A stretch of DNA of 64,000 nt, from the NCBI GenBank assembly GCA_009809945.1, contig WTPW01000026.1, forward strand, positions 348,376-412,375, read 5' to 3'. Positions 11,565-23,378 of the stretch are shown here, piece after piece (the first letter of the stretch is position 1; each line of letters begins with the position of its first letter). The notes under the pieces are model-generated. The model did no database searches and was not told the DNA's origin. It saw only the letters and a list, made by a program, of their open reading frames with translations. The position numbers were made by a program, and so were the translations under genes. Origin of the DNA: Gigaspora margarita. Its lineage: Eukaryota > Glomeromycota > Glomeromycetes > Diversisporales > Gigasporaceae.

Positions 11565-12381
11565 TTGATTTGAATTTTCATATTATTCAAAACCTCATTG
11601 ATTGTCAGTCGCTTCACTGGATCAAAGATTTATGCATTGGTATGCTAAATCAACATGCCGATCAAAAGTTTTTGGTATATAGTTTGGCTGCGAGTCATTG
11701 TATATTTTTAATCCAAATTCGACAGCATCGTTACATGGGTTTTGTCCAGTGAGTGTCTCCGCTATTACGATCCCGAGACTGAAGATATATGATGATAGTG
11801 TGTATTATTGGCCCTGTAAAACTTCTGGAAGGATATATGGGATAATACCCCCAAGTTCGTCATTTTGATTTCGTCGAATGAAGAGGATAAGCCAAAGTCT
11901 ATGATATGGGCATTCTTCAAGAAGAATATTGTTAGGATGAATGTCTTTATCTAAGATTCCATTGTCGTGAATGGTTTTAAGATCGAGAATTATGTTATAT
12001 AGAAGGGTTAAATTGTCGAACAGATTTTGTTGTGTAAATTTCTTAAAATTCTTTTTTAAGGATCCCATTTGTATATGTTTAAGAGCGATGATATTTTTTC
12101 TTCATTTTCTGATATACGGTAATATATTGAAGAATTTATATTCGATATTATTTGTATGCGTTTAGCTTTTAAGAAAAATAGTTTGTTAAAAAATATGAAA
12201 AATATGAGGTAAATGCGTAAGTAGAATAATATACCTCATTTACAAAATGATTATCATTATCAAATGTTTTGAGAATAACATCTATTGGTTTAAGATCGCA
12301 TATCCATTTTGCTTTGCAGATGATTGAGGACTCGCCTCGATAGATTTTGGTGATATTCTTGAATTCATCGTAAGTGTCCAT
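11565..12381 (-). pseudogene. Protein kinase pseudogene
   Basis: A decayed eukaryotic protein kinase domain can be read on the minus strand in pieces. The start at 12381 gives an N-lobe: a degraded glycine loop (IYRGESS), then AKW and VILKTF with the expected lysine. It is followed by a GTATAT donor near 12237. The second piece (12068-11805) has the alpha-C to catalytic-loop region with DIHPNNILL, where the usual His of HRD is replaced but Asp and Asn remain. IDFGLSSSFDEI, the DFG segment, lies in a shifted frame. LPEVLQGQ, the APE equivalent, returns to the first frame and is followed by a stop. SLGIVIAETLTGQNP and, after another shift, DPVKRLTINEVL complete the C-lobe. At least three frame disruptions make it non-functional. 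The motif spelling resembles the tyrosine-kinase-like families expanded in Rhizophagus (inference). Confidence 0.75.
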
Positions 12382-12729
12382 GGTGTATTATGTTTAGCGA
12401 CCACATCGTGCAAAATTTCATTTATTTTCTTCATGATTGTTACTAATATGTTGTATAGACGCGTTACTATAAGTTTTAATATTTATAAAACATTACTTTT
12501 TGAATATCTTCACTTTATGAGAATAAAAAAATATCATCAATACTCATATGCAGCATAAATTTAAATAATTTATAATTCTGTCACGAAGTGCATTACATAC
12601 GAAGCAATGACACATCTGATGTCAGTGTATTATCAAATTCTGGATTTTGATTAGTGCATATGTACGTACTTATATATCAAAAAATATAATTTACGCAATG
12701 TGTTGATTAATATGAAACCCTAACATACT
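12382..12729. other. Non-coding interval upstream of the kinase pseudogene
   Basis: A stretch reading KKINEILHDVVAKHN just upstream of 12381 (minus strand, about 12440-12395) may be the decayed N-terminus of the kinase. The rest shows nothing recognisable. Confidence 0.35.
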
Positions 12730-13433
12730 TTAAGAGCTTTCACGCGACCAAGAAAATTTTCATTACACCCTAGATCTGTTGATTAGTTCTACTAAAATGA
12801 TTATATATTGAATATTGCATTTATTTAATAGAACCCAAGCAATTTTTTCAATAAATTTTATAAATTTCGAACAAAGATAGTTTAACAAAAACTTGATCAA
12901 ATTCGATGAATATTTTATTTATTTAAAAAATTTTTTATAAATTTGATTACATCTATTATTGTTTAAAGCTTTAACAAACCTTTATCATAAAAAATTGATT
13001 AATATCTATTGATTTATTCATATATTTAAAAAAGGAATACATTCAGTCTCCCGGTTGTTAAAAAAAGATATGCGCATAATCTTTCAGTTAAGTTAGAAAT
13101 CGTTATGTTTGATTGTCTTAAATCATATCACGATTTTAAGTTTTGGTATAACCATTAAAATGAACTTGTGGGATCAAAATTAATTTAAAGTGAATAGTAT
13201 CCTTTGAATAAAAGAAATTATAGATTCAAAGAAGACAGTACTATGAATTTCAATCTGAATTATTGATTACTGATAATTTTCAGAAATATCTATTAAATAA
13301 TAATTTCCTGCTATGTGTTCATCTTTACTTCAAGACATATATATCTTCATATATTTGTAACGCGTCTATATCTCCCATAGTTGCTTAAATATATTTTTTA
13401 AAATTTTTTTATTGGAAAAATTATAAAAAAAAA
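12730..13433 (+). repeat. Dispersed repeat R1, uninterrupted copy
   Basis: This copy joins in one piece the two halves found at 38934-39227 and, inverted, 7190-7787. The join lies at CATATATTTAAAAAAGGAAT (near 13020), where those halves carry the 8-bp duplication. 31600-32230 is another copy. The empty site for the MITE at 31697 is TTA at 13155-13157. The palindromic repeat at 12835-12990 lies inside it. Confidence 0.7.
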
Positions 13434-13611
13434 CAGGGTCCCTGTGTACTTTGTGTATTTTATGTACCATAGTATTAGTTGCGATTAGATTTAAGTTAGG
13501 TTTAGGGTCAAAATTAGTATAAAATCACGAGAGGATCATTTTTTGTTAGAAGTACTACAGGGTCACCCTAGTAAACTTTTGAGATATAAAATAGGGCACA
13601 AAGTGCATGGG
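13434..13611. mobile_element. Old MITE later used as a target by two hAT-like elements
   Basis: The ends CAGGGTCCCTGTGTACTTTG and the inverse of CGGTGCCCCATGCACTTTGT form imperfect inverted repeats. The related copy in the 31.6-38.6 kb block is broken into pieces by insertions at 32259 and 33291. The uninterrupted target words here are TACCATAG (13465-13472) and GTTGCGAT (13478-13485). Confidence 0.5.
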
Positions 13612-14360
13612 GCACCGACTAATTCTTTCACTTTTATTAATTTATTATTGCAGTAAATTTGATGAGTATAAAATATTTATCGATGAATTATTATTTAAAA
13701 GTAAAACAGGCAATCGAAAATTCCCAGCTGCAGAGATGCGATCCGTTCAAATTATTTATAAATACGAACAATATGGTTGTCTCATCAGAGACGGTATTTT
13801 GATTTAATTGTATTCTTCATATTGCAAGAAATAAATTCTTTGAAATTTTTATAACGCGTTTTTAATGCGTATGTTATTCTTGTTTATTTTATTAAAAAAA
13901 GAGATATTCAATCTTATATCTTTATATCTATCATTAAATCTAATATTTTCATATGTTAAATTCTATTATAGTGATAAAAATTTCTTAATCTAATTGATCA
14001 TAATATAATAACAAAACCTATAGCGTTAAGAAAAAAAACATAGTATCTAATTGGCCATATTGTGATAAAATAAAAAATCTATAGTATTAAAAAAATCATT
14101 AGCATTTATTCTTGAGGTTAATTTTACTATAAGAGTCTAATATAAAATTGTAGCATCAACCGACGTTCCAGATATTTGCCATTTCGGAGCTTATAAACAA
14201 AAACAAGAATGTAAAATTTAAAATAAAAAAAGGTTTAAAAAAATCATATTTTTTTGTTTTAAATCCGTTTTGATAAACATTACCAGTAAGCGATTAAATA
14301 GATAAGTATATACTTTAAAAAAAAAAAGGTTTTATAGTCACTTTTTTTGGAATAAATCAA
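13612..14360. other. Non-coding interval, copy of 35340-36228
   Basis: Collinear with the second block and without a supportable gene. The frame at 13607-13807 is not kept in the other copy, which carries a ~200-bp insertion here. It contains the 3' flank of the F-box-like-family pseudogene. Confidence 0.45.
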
Positions 14361-15811
14361 TCACTGAATTTTTAATTTATTTGCATAGTGATTAAAAGCA
14401 TCATCGAATTCGTTTTCTGCTGTATTAGGCAAATATTTGTAGAAAAATTCATTATATTCGTTATATTTGAGCTCTTCTTTAATTTAGTGGGATTTAGAAT
14501 TTCAGTTAAACATCTTCGTAAGAAATGATCTTGTGTTCTTGCTTAATTTCCGTAAAAGACTCTACTAAAATTTTTTACAGTCATCTAATCGAACTTTCAA
14601 AAAAGTGGAAAATGTCGATAATAATGCTATAGTTTAATTGAAATCCAGGCCAATTAATTCAATAAGTCGCAGCTTAATCCATCCGGAAGGTTGTGCTGGT
14701 GGAAAAAGTATTAAAGGTGCTCCTTGCAATACAAGATCATTAAAATCCTCGCATATTTCAAAATAACCAACTTTTTCCATAGAAGTACTAAGTTTTTACG
14801 GATCAGGATTGATCTCACAATTACATTAAGCTGACGACTATTTTCATGTCCATCTTTGGGTGGATACTCTTCTGGTGAATTAATTGGTGTATCACTAGAT
14901 TTTCTTGGCGGGAACTGTACAAATTTCTTGCTCAAAATTAGGTCCTTGATTTCCTCATAATTCTTTTCTAAAACAATTGGTGCATAATTAATATCATGAG
15001 GACCTCCAGAAAGAAAATGAAAAAGCTCCATATCATTTCCTTTTAAGTACAAATCAGCGTTGAATACTTTAGAAGCTTCCGTTAATAAATACATATAAAC
15101 GAAGATTTGTAAATTACTAGCCCAGGGTGTTATTTTTTGTTGCAAAATTCTAATCTTATCAATATCTGTTTGTCCTATACTATGCGCAATCTTTAGTTCG
15201 ATAAGTTTTTGATCATAATTTCCATAATGAATAAGAAGACGCTGTGCAAAATATTTTGAAAAAATTCCACCTTTGGTAATAATAGCTCGAACGACTTCGA
15301 CAGAGGTGAAAGTTGGACCCAATTTAATAGCATGGAAGAGAGAATGAACTCTCCCAAATTGATAAATGATCCATTCAGCCCTGGCTGAGAATCTTTACGC
15401 AAAAAATAGTAACGATAAACGCGGATGTCTAATGCTTTAAATAATTAAGTAATGTTAAACCTTTTTTTTCATCTTAAAATGTTTTTAAAAAGATATCATT
15501 TGTATATATAATTAAATCAACCTTTTTTTTTTTTTAAAAAAAAAAAAAATCTTAAAAATTACTTACATTTATGCATATGATGTTTATGGAGAAATTCCCT
15601 CAAACAATACAATTTGAAATTCTGTGTTCTGTAGCGGGATAACTGAACCTTGTAATCCACTAAATGGATTTCCACCTTCGAACAGATCATCATATATTTG
15701 AACAGCAATGGATGCACGATGTACAGTATTTTGAGTTATTTGAGGTCGACCAATAGCTAGAAGATTTTGAGCTTGATTATTCTGTGGTTGGACGTTGTTA
15801 ACTTGATTCAT
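14361..15811 (-). pseudogene. F-box-like multicopy family pseudogene, copy A
   Basis: The minus strand reads MNQVNNVQPQNNQAQN (15811 down) to LFEGISP and a TAA. A strong GTAAGT donor follows near 15565. Coding resumes near 15445 with ALDIRVYRYYFLRKDSQ. A one-base deletion relative to copy B (near 15388, CTCAG against CTCAAG) shifts the frame. The longest piece (15322-14711) carries GPTFTSVEVVRAII and ITPWASNLQIFVYMYLL. A second lost A in an A run (near 14780) shifts the frame again. The C-terminus (YNEYNEFFYKYLPNTAE, HYANKLKIQ) ends at 14361. Copies lie at 36229-37740 and, in part, 24262-24640. The latter has an N-terminal LPYEVMIYVFKY segment like an F-box, so the family is probably F-box-like (inference). 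The AEWI-FGRAHSLFHAI-LGPTF pattern resembles a Glomeromycotina multicopy family. Confidence 0.7.
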
Positions 15812-15957
15812 AATCAGGCTTAAAAATAAAAGAGACCATATTAGCATCATATAAATGGCACTTCTTATTCAAAAGCCCTAATTTGGAGAAATTTGTTCAC
15901 ACACTTATATAAAGACGATCATTTCACAGATTTGTATAGTGAAAGTTTCTAATGTTA
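15812..15957. other. 5' flank of pseudogene A
   Basis: Matches the flank of pseudogene B (37741-37847) closely. No promoter element can be assigned. Confidence 0.4.
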
Positions 15958-16338
15958 GGCCACGCAAAGTTAAATTTTCATTTTTCGTTTTGCATTACCC
16001 GTCGACCCATTTTTTCAATTTTTATAATTATTATTATTTTTTTTTTAGTTCCAATTGTTCCGATTTTAATATTTAATTTTTTTCCATGAATCACTTGGGT
16101 ATCACCCGATTGAGACCTTAATTTTCCGAAATTGTCCAATAGGACGGATAGAAAATCTGACTGCCAACCACCAATTTTCTGATTCCGTAATATGCAAAGT
16201 GTAAAATTTACTTTATGTAGACTTAGATGCAACATAAAACTATTAATTTATAACAGATTAATAAAAAAAAAATCCGAATACCGACAGGGAATTTTGAAAC
16301 CCATGTAATGCAAAACGAAAAATTAACTTTGCGTGGCC
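15958..16338. mobile_element. PIF/Harbinger-like MITE with TTA TSD and in-window empty site
   Basis: Termini GGCCACGCAAAGTTAA and the inverse (TTAACTTTGCGTGGCC) are flanked by TTA at 15955-15957 and 16339-16341. The subterminal word ATTTTTCGTTTTGCATTAC is also mirrored. The duplicated block has the intact empty site ATGTTAAATTAG (TTA at 37845-37847), so both boundaries and the 3-bp duplication are certain. Frames here (15978-16453, minus) are not genes. Confidence 0.85.
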
Positions 16339-16754
16339 TTAAATTAGATGTAAATTCGTTATGTATACAATATTGGGCAGGCGATGAAAGAAATTTCCTG
16401 TTATCCTGCAGATATATATGACCATATGATGTTTTTCCTGTGATGTTTTGCATAAACGATTACGTAACCTCATGCAAAAAATATCATGGCAAAAAAAATT
16501 CACATGACCATAAAAATGCCGGATAATGTATAATAATGTATAATTGGTATTATACTAGTTAGATTTGTATAATGCCAGTATAATATCAGTTATATAGATG
16601 TCTCACATTTAACGAGTAGGATATGCACAATAGATGGTTCAAGTTGGCCAAATTTATATTGCCTGGCCCGAATTATAATTTTAATTCTGCCCGAGTGTAT
16701 ATTACACTGCAAAAATATTTAATTCCGGGCTGTAGATCATTTCCGACCAAGGTT
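16339..16754. other. Non-coding interval ending the duplicated block
   Basis: Similarity to the second block continues to about 16640 (GTATAATGCCAGTATAATATCAG). ATCAG at 16585-16589 is the empty site of the hairpin at 38152-38324. Short GTATAATGCCAGTATAAT words are partly palindromic. Confidence 0.5.
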
Positions 16755-17310
16755 CATTTTATTTTTTTAGAAGAATTCTCAATAACTTGTTGATCAAATT
16801 CCGTAAACATTTTTTTATTTTAATTCTATACATTCTTAGAATTGAAATAAAAAAAAGGGTTATTGAATTTTGATTTAGTGGTTTTGAGAAATCTTCGCTA
16901 GAATTTTTTAAAAAAAAAAAAACTTAAAAAATTGGAAAAAAACTAAAATTGGGCAAGTTTTCTCTTTTTTAAACTTTAAACAATGATTTCTCGACAACCA
17001 TCTATTCGAATTCAATGAAATTTTTTTATTTTAATTCTATAAGTTTATGTAATTAAAATAAAAACCTTTATCAAATTTGGATAGGTAGGCGTAGAGAAAT
17101 ATCGATTAAAAGTTAAAAAAAAATTTAGCCGTAGCTTTTTTTTGATGGCCGTCTAAATTTTGAACGACGATTGCTCAACATTTGACTGATCAAATTTGAT
17201 CAATTTTTGTTTTATTTTTAATTTTATAATCGTAATTAAAAATTTATCGAATTTGTTTTTTAAAATTCGTAGCGAAGGTTTCTCGATAACCACTAAATCA
17301 AATTCAATAA
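16755..17310. repeat. Palindromic tandem repeat array
   Basis: Three diverged units of the design seen at 4500-5065. They contain TTGATCAAATTCCGTAAAC, TTTATTTTAATTCTATA as centre, and inverted TTATTGAATTTTGATTTAG, each joined by TTTGAGAAATCTTCGCTA-like words. Confidence 0.55.
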
Positions 17311-17744
17311 ACTTTTTAATTCCTGTTATATGATCGTCTTTACTTAAGGAAATATATTCGTACCTAGATAGCGACAACAAAATCAATTTTTATCGTATTT
17401 TATGTCTCCAATAATTGCTTAAATATATTTTTAAATTTTTTTTATTAATGTATTATTGATTAAATTTTTTTTATTGATGTATTATTTATTGCAGTAAATT
17501 TTATGAGTACAAATATTTATTGATCAACAATTTTCTTTAAAAGTCAAATAAGCATCAGCCATAGAGAGGTGATCCATTCAAATTATTTATAATACGTAGA
17601 ACTTCGGTTTAAACCGGTTTTTATACTAAAATATTTGAACCGATCGCATCTCTACATCGCAATCAATATAAATAAAAAGCACCATTTTTTAAATAATCGT
17701 TTATTTTTGTGTTTAAGATTTACATTTATAAGGAAAACGTTAAT
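17311..17744. repeat. Dispersed repeat R1 fragment and hAT-like end
   Basis: 17325-17600 matches part of R1 (GATCGTCTTTACTTAAGG, CCAATAATTGCTTAAATATA, and AAAGTCAAATAAGCATC followed by CCATAGAGAG). A terminus-like sequence (minus strand, TGTAGAGATGCGATCGGTTC) lies near 17655, consistent with a hAT-type end. No gene. Confidence 0.45.
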
Positions 17745-17965
17745 AAATACTAAGAGCCCTGTGATCTGATATAGTGATCAGGGTACGATTTTTTTTCAAT
17801 AAAAAAACTATAAACGTTTATAACAAAAAATTGCCCCATTAATTGATCCAATATCATAACGATAATTAATTCAATAAGGATAACAACGACATAATTATGC
17901 TGCCTTTAAAAAGTTATTGCAGTATTAACTATGTCTTTCTATTGATTGATAACTAATGATGTGCA
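17745..17965 (+). repeat. Dispersed repeat, copy 2 of 3
   Basis: Same family as 5334-5650 and 20075-20495. It includes the end sequence CTGATATAGTGATCAGGGTA. Confidence 0.5.
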
Positions 17966-20074
17966 TTTTCATTTTTTTCATTTTTTTAGATTTTTTAGCC
18001 TACAGTACGCATAGTATGCATAGTTGTGCCTAGTGATTTTTTGGTTGACATAATTCATAAAAATGATCATAAAAATTTTAGCGTACATTACGGTACAGTA
18101 GGCATTTTTTAGAATTACCAAATTGGCTGAAGATCTCCTTTACAAGGATGATACAAGCACGAAAATTGACACCGGAAACAATAATCAATTTATAAATTAA
18201 ATCGTGTAACAGATAAGATATAGCAAAACATTAGACGATGGTTAATTTCCTAATTTAATTTATGCATAATATGTTTAATTAGGATATCATTCTATTACTT
18301 AGTTTAATTTATGCATAAATTATATGTTTAATTAGGATATCATTCTATTACTTAGTTTAAAATAAAGATGGCAAAGTTTCACTTATTACTTAAAATGTCA
18401 CATGCAAATATGTACGTATGTACGTACGTACAGTACGTACATTAGAAATCGTCTCATTGCATGATTTAATTTTTTATTCAATAAGTAATACAATGTTTTA
18501 GGCTGTTCTTTTTCCACTTTCAGTAATAATCGCCGAAATAGTTCATGTCGATTGGTTTCTAAAAAAAGAAATATACGCGTATTTTCTGAAAATTTAGAAC
18601 TTTGTTATACTAAACTAGAGATATGTATTTAATGAAATTAAAAAGAATATTTATTAGATTTTAATACGTATTTTTATGTTGTAAAGCTTGAAGAACCTAT
18701 TCTTTCGGATATAAAGTCTTCATCCTTTTTAATATTATTTGACAAAACACAGAAATAATAAATAAAGTGATTCTAAAAATTGCAGCGAATTACCACAGGA
18801 GTACATAAACAAACAAATAAACAGGCCATATACAGTAGTATATATTACCGAATTTCACACACCTTTTTTTGTTATTTCAATAAGCATACTAAATTTAAAA
18901 TGCCCCAATAATTATTAAATGCAGGCCAAGCCCAACAACGATAAATATGGATTTCAAATAAATAAATAGCTTGTCTAATTAAGAAAAATCTTTAGGTGAT
19001 AACAAAGATGGCGTTAATTAAGCTCTAGCTCTAGTAGGCTTTTAATCAGTTACCTTAATGTGGAATAATTATAATTTCTGTATGGTGCTAACATCCTAAC
19101 CTTAATATTATCTATGAAATTTGAATAAGATCCGGATAAATCATTTGATATGCTTAAAAAAAAAAACAAAGGATGCATTGAGACTGTCCGATTGATCACC
19201 ACTTTGTGTGCCATTAGCGGTTCTTTGTATAGATTATGGATAAATTGAGTAAATATAATGAAAGTTTAAATAAAATGTTATGGTAACGACAATAGACTGG
19301 CGTTCACCTGATAAACATAAAGTCTAACAAAGTCGAATCAATTGATTCGTAATTAAATCAATGTGGATTTAAGAATAACGTGTTGTTTGCATGATATACG
19401 ATTAATAACTGATTAGAATATTATTTGTATAAAAAAAAATGCATAAGTTAATTGGTTTTTTATGCATTCATTTGTTCTTTCATTCATTTAGTCATTCATT
19501 TAAACATTCATTAATTCATTTATTCTTTCTTTCTTAGGTGAATTTTTACGGAATTTGGCGTAATTCCTTAATTAGAAAACAATTTAGAGTTAGGTTATCT
19601 GATTTAGGGTTGAAGGTCGAAGAGAAAATAGTTGCCAGGGAAATGAAATAGATCCCTTTGCATAGCATCATTTCACAAACCCTGAACTAAAATACTGAAT
19701 GATCTTATATGATATTTTTATTTTATTTAATTTTATTATGACTTTATAAATGTAAAATTTCTAATTAAAACATTTATGATTATTAATCACAGCAGAGTAC
19801 ACCCCTCCTCAGGATCATAGTAAAAAAAAAAAAACCATTAAAGTGGTGTCATTTAGAGAGGATAAAATTTATAATCGTTATATTTCTGTGACCAAATAGA
19901 GTTGTGCATTTAGTGAGTACAGGGAAAGTCATTTATGTATTAAACATATAATCTGTTTCTATAATTATTTAATTTGTAATTATTGTTCCAACTTTTAAAT
20001 ACTCATTTCTTTGCTATTCTTTGTATTTCATTCTTTTATATCGAACTTATTCAGAAAATCAAAGTCTATTTAAT
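17966..20074. other. Gene-free interval with simple repeats
   Basis: No supportable gene. A ~50-bp tandem duplication occupies 18254-18355 (TTTAATTTATGCATAA followed by AGGATATCATTCTATTACTT, twice). A GTACGTAC-type run lies at 18412-18440. Imperfect CATTCATTTA repeats lie at 19459-19535. The rest shows nothing I recognise. Confidence 0.45.
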
Positions 20075-20495
20075 TAAGGAAATGTCTTCTATCCATTAAC
20101 AAAAATTTCCTTACGAAATTTTAGTATTAATAAAACTCTTCTAACTTAATTTAATGCCGATTAACTGCAAATTTTCTTTGCAAAATTTTATTTTTCGACT
20201 TACGAATCTATCAATGCACGTTATTAATCAAATACTGCAATAGAAAGAGATAGTAATTTAATACTGCAATAGCCTTTTAAAGGCAACTTATTTTGTCGTT
20301 GTTACCTTAATTGGGTTAATTGTATAGCTGCCTACCACAACTATTTTGAACTTAATCATTATGATATTGAATCAATTAATGGGTAATTTTTTATTGTATG
20401 CACTAACATCTAAAATATATAGTTTTTTTTTTTTAAAAAAAAAAGATCGCACTCTGATCATTATATCAAGATCACGGGGCCCATAGTACATATTA
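20075..20495 (-). repeat. Dispersed repeat, copy 3 of 3 (inverted)
   Basis: Reverse complement of the 5334-5650 type. CAATGCACGTTATTAATCAA, then ACTGCAATAG, match the block from 5460 on. The outer end (ATCGCACTCTGATCATTATA) matches the inverted end at 17757. Confidence 0.5.
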
Positions 20496-21529
20496 AAAAA
20501 AAAGACACTAATGTAAAATGGGCTTTTTATTTATATAGATTACAATCAGTGTTGGCAAATAGAACAATAGAACAAAAGCTTGGTTTTTTGTCTTTATACA
20601 AAAAAAAATTTTTTTATTAATAATTTGCAATTATTTAAATATATATTGTTAGACCATTAGTAAAGTAATAAATTAAAAATATTTTTATATTTATTTAATA
20701 AAATTTAATACTGAAAATTTACAATAGAAAAATGAAAAAGTGAATAGAATTAGAAGCCAATAGAACAAACATAGTAAACGTGAAACCCTGATTACAATGT
20801 AGAGATGTATCTATAGCTGGACATTTCCGAATCCCTGTTTTACTTTTAAAGAAAATAGTTGATCAATAAATATTTGTACTCATAAAATTTGCTGCAACAA
20901 AAAATATATCAATATAAAAAAAGGATGTTGATAAAGCACACCACTGGTGTTCAACACCACATGTGTTTTGATCAATCAAAAATCATGAATTCATGTAACG
21001 TGAAGATCAGGTGTAACCCGAATTTTTCGAAAAAATGGGATTTTTTCAAAAAACTTCTATATCGAAAAATTCTGTCTAAGAAACCTATCTTCATGTTCTA
21101 ACAAAAAAAATTCCTTGCAAAATTTTTGTATAAACAAACTGCTAACCCGAACCTTAACACGAATTCTTACCTAACTCTAACGTCGAAAAAATTTTGCATA
21201 ATATAAAACAGCCCATTTTTACATTTAGTTTATTTTGAGATAATTGAGTTTAATCATTTGTTTTGATTTTCGGACTGATCCGGGATTTTCAAATTTCACG
21301 ATTTTGATTGGTTAAAGGTAACAGGTGACTATCGGGTAATCTCGTGATGTGTTGGCCCGACGAAGTCTCATATAATTTTTCTTTTACATTATCTTGATTT
21401 TTTATTATGCAAATCGACTTTCATTTATAATTAAAAAATGTCAATCATGTTAAAATCTATATGAATCTATTAAAAACACATTTTTCAAAAAATAGCTAAA
21501 GTGGGCTGTTTTAATATGTAACACCCCAT
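20496..21529. other. Gene-free interval with partial palindromes
   Basis: 20820-20920 is a short R1 fragment. ATAAAACAGCCCATTTT (about 21204) and AGTGGGCTGTTTTAATAT (about 21500) are inverted copies about 300 bp apart, so a decayed foldback is likely. The frame at 20889-21101 has no recognisable domain. Confidence 0.4.
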
Positions 21530-22260
21530 ATATTGTAAAAAAATAGTTTAATCAATAAAATTTTAATAAAAAAATTTTTAAAATAGATCTAAGCAATTAT
21601 GGACGCGTTACAAAATTCGATAAAAATCGATTTTGTTGCTGATATCTAGGTATGAAAATATAACTTTAATAAGTAAAAACGATCATATAGCAAGAGATGA
21701 TTATTTTAATATTTATTAGGTTCAGAGTCTAAGGCCGTTCGAAGTTGATTCTTTGGTTAACATCACTTTTCCAGGACTCTCGGGAGGGGGAGGAGGGGGA
21801 TAAAATGAAACGAACATATGAAACGAACATATAAAAATGAACAAAGATGGTCCAATTTGATTGGTTGATATAAATCAGGTGACTGGCGAGAGTGATCCAG
21901 CGTTTTGATTGACTGTTCGTTTTCGGAGTGAGGTGGGGGGAGACTTCAGCTGGGGGGGGTGATGTTAACCAAAAAATTAACTTCAAACGGCCTAATAGAT
22001 ATCACCGAAAGTCGTCGAGAAATTCATTATCAGTAATCAATAATTCATATTGAAATGCATAGGAATGTCTTCTCTGAATCATCATTTTATATTTACGAGG
22101 ACACTTACTTTAAATTAATTTTGAACTTACAAGTTTATTTTTAGCGATTAGTAAACTTAAGACTATACGCATATCTTCATTTACAATCAACGTCCTCACG
22201 GTGTTGTGAAGAAATTCTTGATCACGTGAAGCTCTTAAAGTAAAAACAGGAGAAATCGTC
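21530..22260 (-). repeat. Dispersed repeat R1 fragment, interrupted by a MITE
   Basis: Collinear with 7380-7750 (GATCATATAGCA, TTCAGAGTCTAA, AATCAATAATTCA, TTTAAATTAATTTT). It is split at TTCAGAGTC by the element at 21733. The outer right part near 22200 is poorly matched. Confidence 0.6.
21733..21992. mobile_element. PIF/Harbinger-like MITE, GGCCGTTCGAAGTT family, copy 1
   Basis: Termini GGCCGTTCGAAGTTGATTC and its inverse GTTTGAAGTTAATT are flanked by TAA on both sides (21730-21732, 21993-21995). The related sequence at 7515-7517 is the empty site. Copy 2 lies at 45135-45400 in the opposite orientation. The open frame at 21729-21986 simply spans the element. Confidence 0.85.
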
Positions 22261-22543
22261 CCAAATTAGGATGTGATTATACAATTCATTATTTCAAAAT
22301 AATAATCACTAACCTAGTCAATTATATGACTTTATACTCTTCTATTGTCAGAAAACGTCTGGTAATTTAAAAACCTTTTATGCAATTTTACGATGGTCTT
22401 TGTGCGAGGCGCTCATCTGTATTATGCGTCAAACTGGCGAAGTTTTTGGCTTTCACATTGTACCTTAATAATATCTGATGAATTCACTTGAATCCTATGA
22501 ACTGTGCAACCACATCTTAATTTGGGACGATCTATCGTTTTAT
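22261..22543. other. Non-coding interval, nothing recognised
   Basis: AT-rich sequence without a repeat boundary or motif that I can support. Confidence 0.3.
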
Positions 22544-22712
22544 TACTATATATAGGGGTCGGTTAAAGCGGAGTGAAATTTAGTTAGGGTTAGGGTTACC
22601 TTTTTGATGCAGTTAGAAGGGCTTTTATATATAGATATCAAGAATCCAATTTATGCAGAATGTAGATCATATATTGAGTTAACTCCGCTTTAACCGACCC
22701 CTATATATAGTA
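22544..22712. mobile_element. Hairpin MITE, TACTATATATAGGGGTCGG termini
   Basis: The left end TACTATATATAGGGGTCGG, continuing TTAAAGCGGAGT, is mirrored at the right end. Arms are about 31 nt and the loop about 105 nt. The TA at both tips could be a TA duplication (Tc1/mariner type), not provable here. The loop contains GTTAGGGTTAGGGTT, too short to be telomeric. Confidence 0.7.
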
Positions 22713-22740
22713 GTCGGCTAAAGAAGGGCGATTACCTTTT

Positions 22741-23188
22741 TACAGCTGATTTGAAAATTAGTGGGACACTTGAAAAATTTTCGGGACACTTGAAGAACAA
22801 GGAACCCAGTGATCATCACATCACGTGAAATCATGCAATTGTGTCATTTGTTTACTAGCACTAACCAAATTAGGCTAAATTAACCTATCAACTAACCCTA
22901 ACACTAACCCTAACGTAGGCTGAACACTTATCATGTGATGTGATTATCATGAAGATATCACTGGGTTCCTTGATCTTCAATCTTCCCAAATTTTCTCGTT
23001 TTTGAAACCTTTCGGTTTCGTCTTATGAAACATCTAACTCTTCGGAAATCGCATCGCCATTATCGGACCGAAGTTCCGAAGACTGTGACATGGTTTCCGA
23101 AGAGTTAGGTGATTCATAAGACGAAACCGAAAGGTTTCAAAAACAAGAAAATTTTTCAAGTGTCCCACTAATTTTCAAATCAGCTGTA
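22741..23188. mobile_element. Foldback with two nested foldbacks
   Basis: The outer arms TACAGCTGATTTGAAAATTA and GTGGGACACTTGAAAAATTT (22741-22780) are mirrored at 23150-23188. Inside are two further inverted pairs, one after the other. At 22792-22979 the arms are GAACAAGGAACCCAGTGATC and ATCATGTGATGTGAT-like words. At 22991-23151 the arms are TTTGAAACCTTTCGGTTTCG, TCTTATGAA and AACTCTTCGGAAA. Each pair could form its own cruciform. No reading frame is kept. Confidence 0.7.
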
Positions 23189-23378
23189 ATGCATAATTTT
23201 TATGCAATATGTAGATCATATATTGCGCTTAGCATTACTAATCACTTCAACTAAAGCTGCGGTTAGCATGTAGATTAATATGTTGAATTAATCCGCTTTT
23301 TCGAGATAATAGGAGAATAGGTAAACAAAGATTTTTCTGAATCTACTGTACATAAATGTATTGTCATATAAGTATGTC

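Noticed and set aside
15193-15402. 69-codon minus-strand frame as a separate gene
   Set aside because: It is the frameshifted continuation of the F-box-like pseudogene after the one-base loss near 15388.
21729-21986. 85-codon minus-strand frame
   Set aside because: It spans a MITE from end to end, and its translation is of terminal repeats.
22886-22915. CTAACCCTAACACTAACCCTAAC as interstitial telomere
   Set aside because: Only a few imperfect units inside a foldback, with no longer tract. Similar short TTAGGG words occur by chance at 22590 and 51340.
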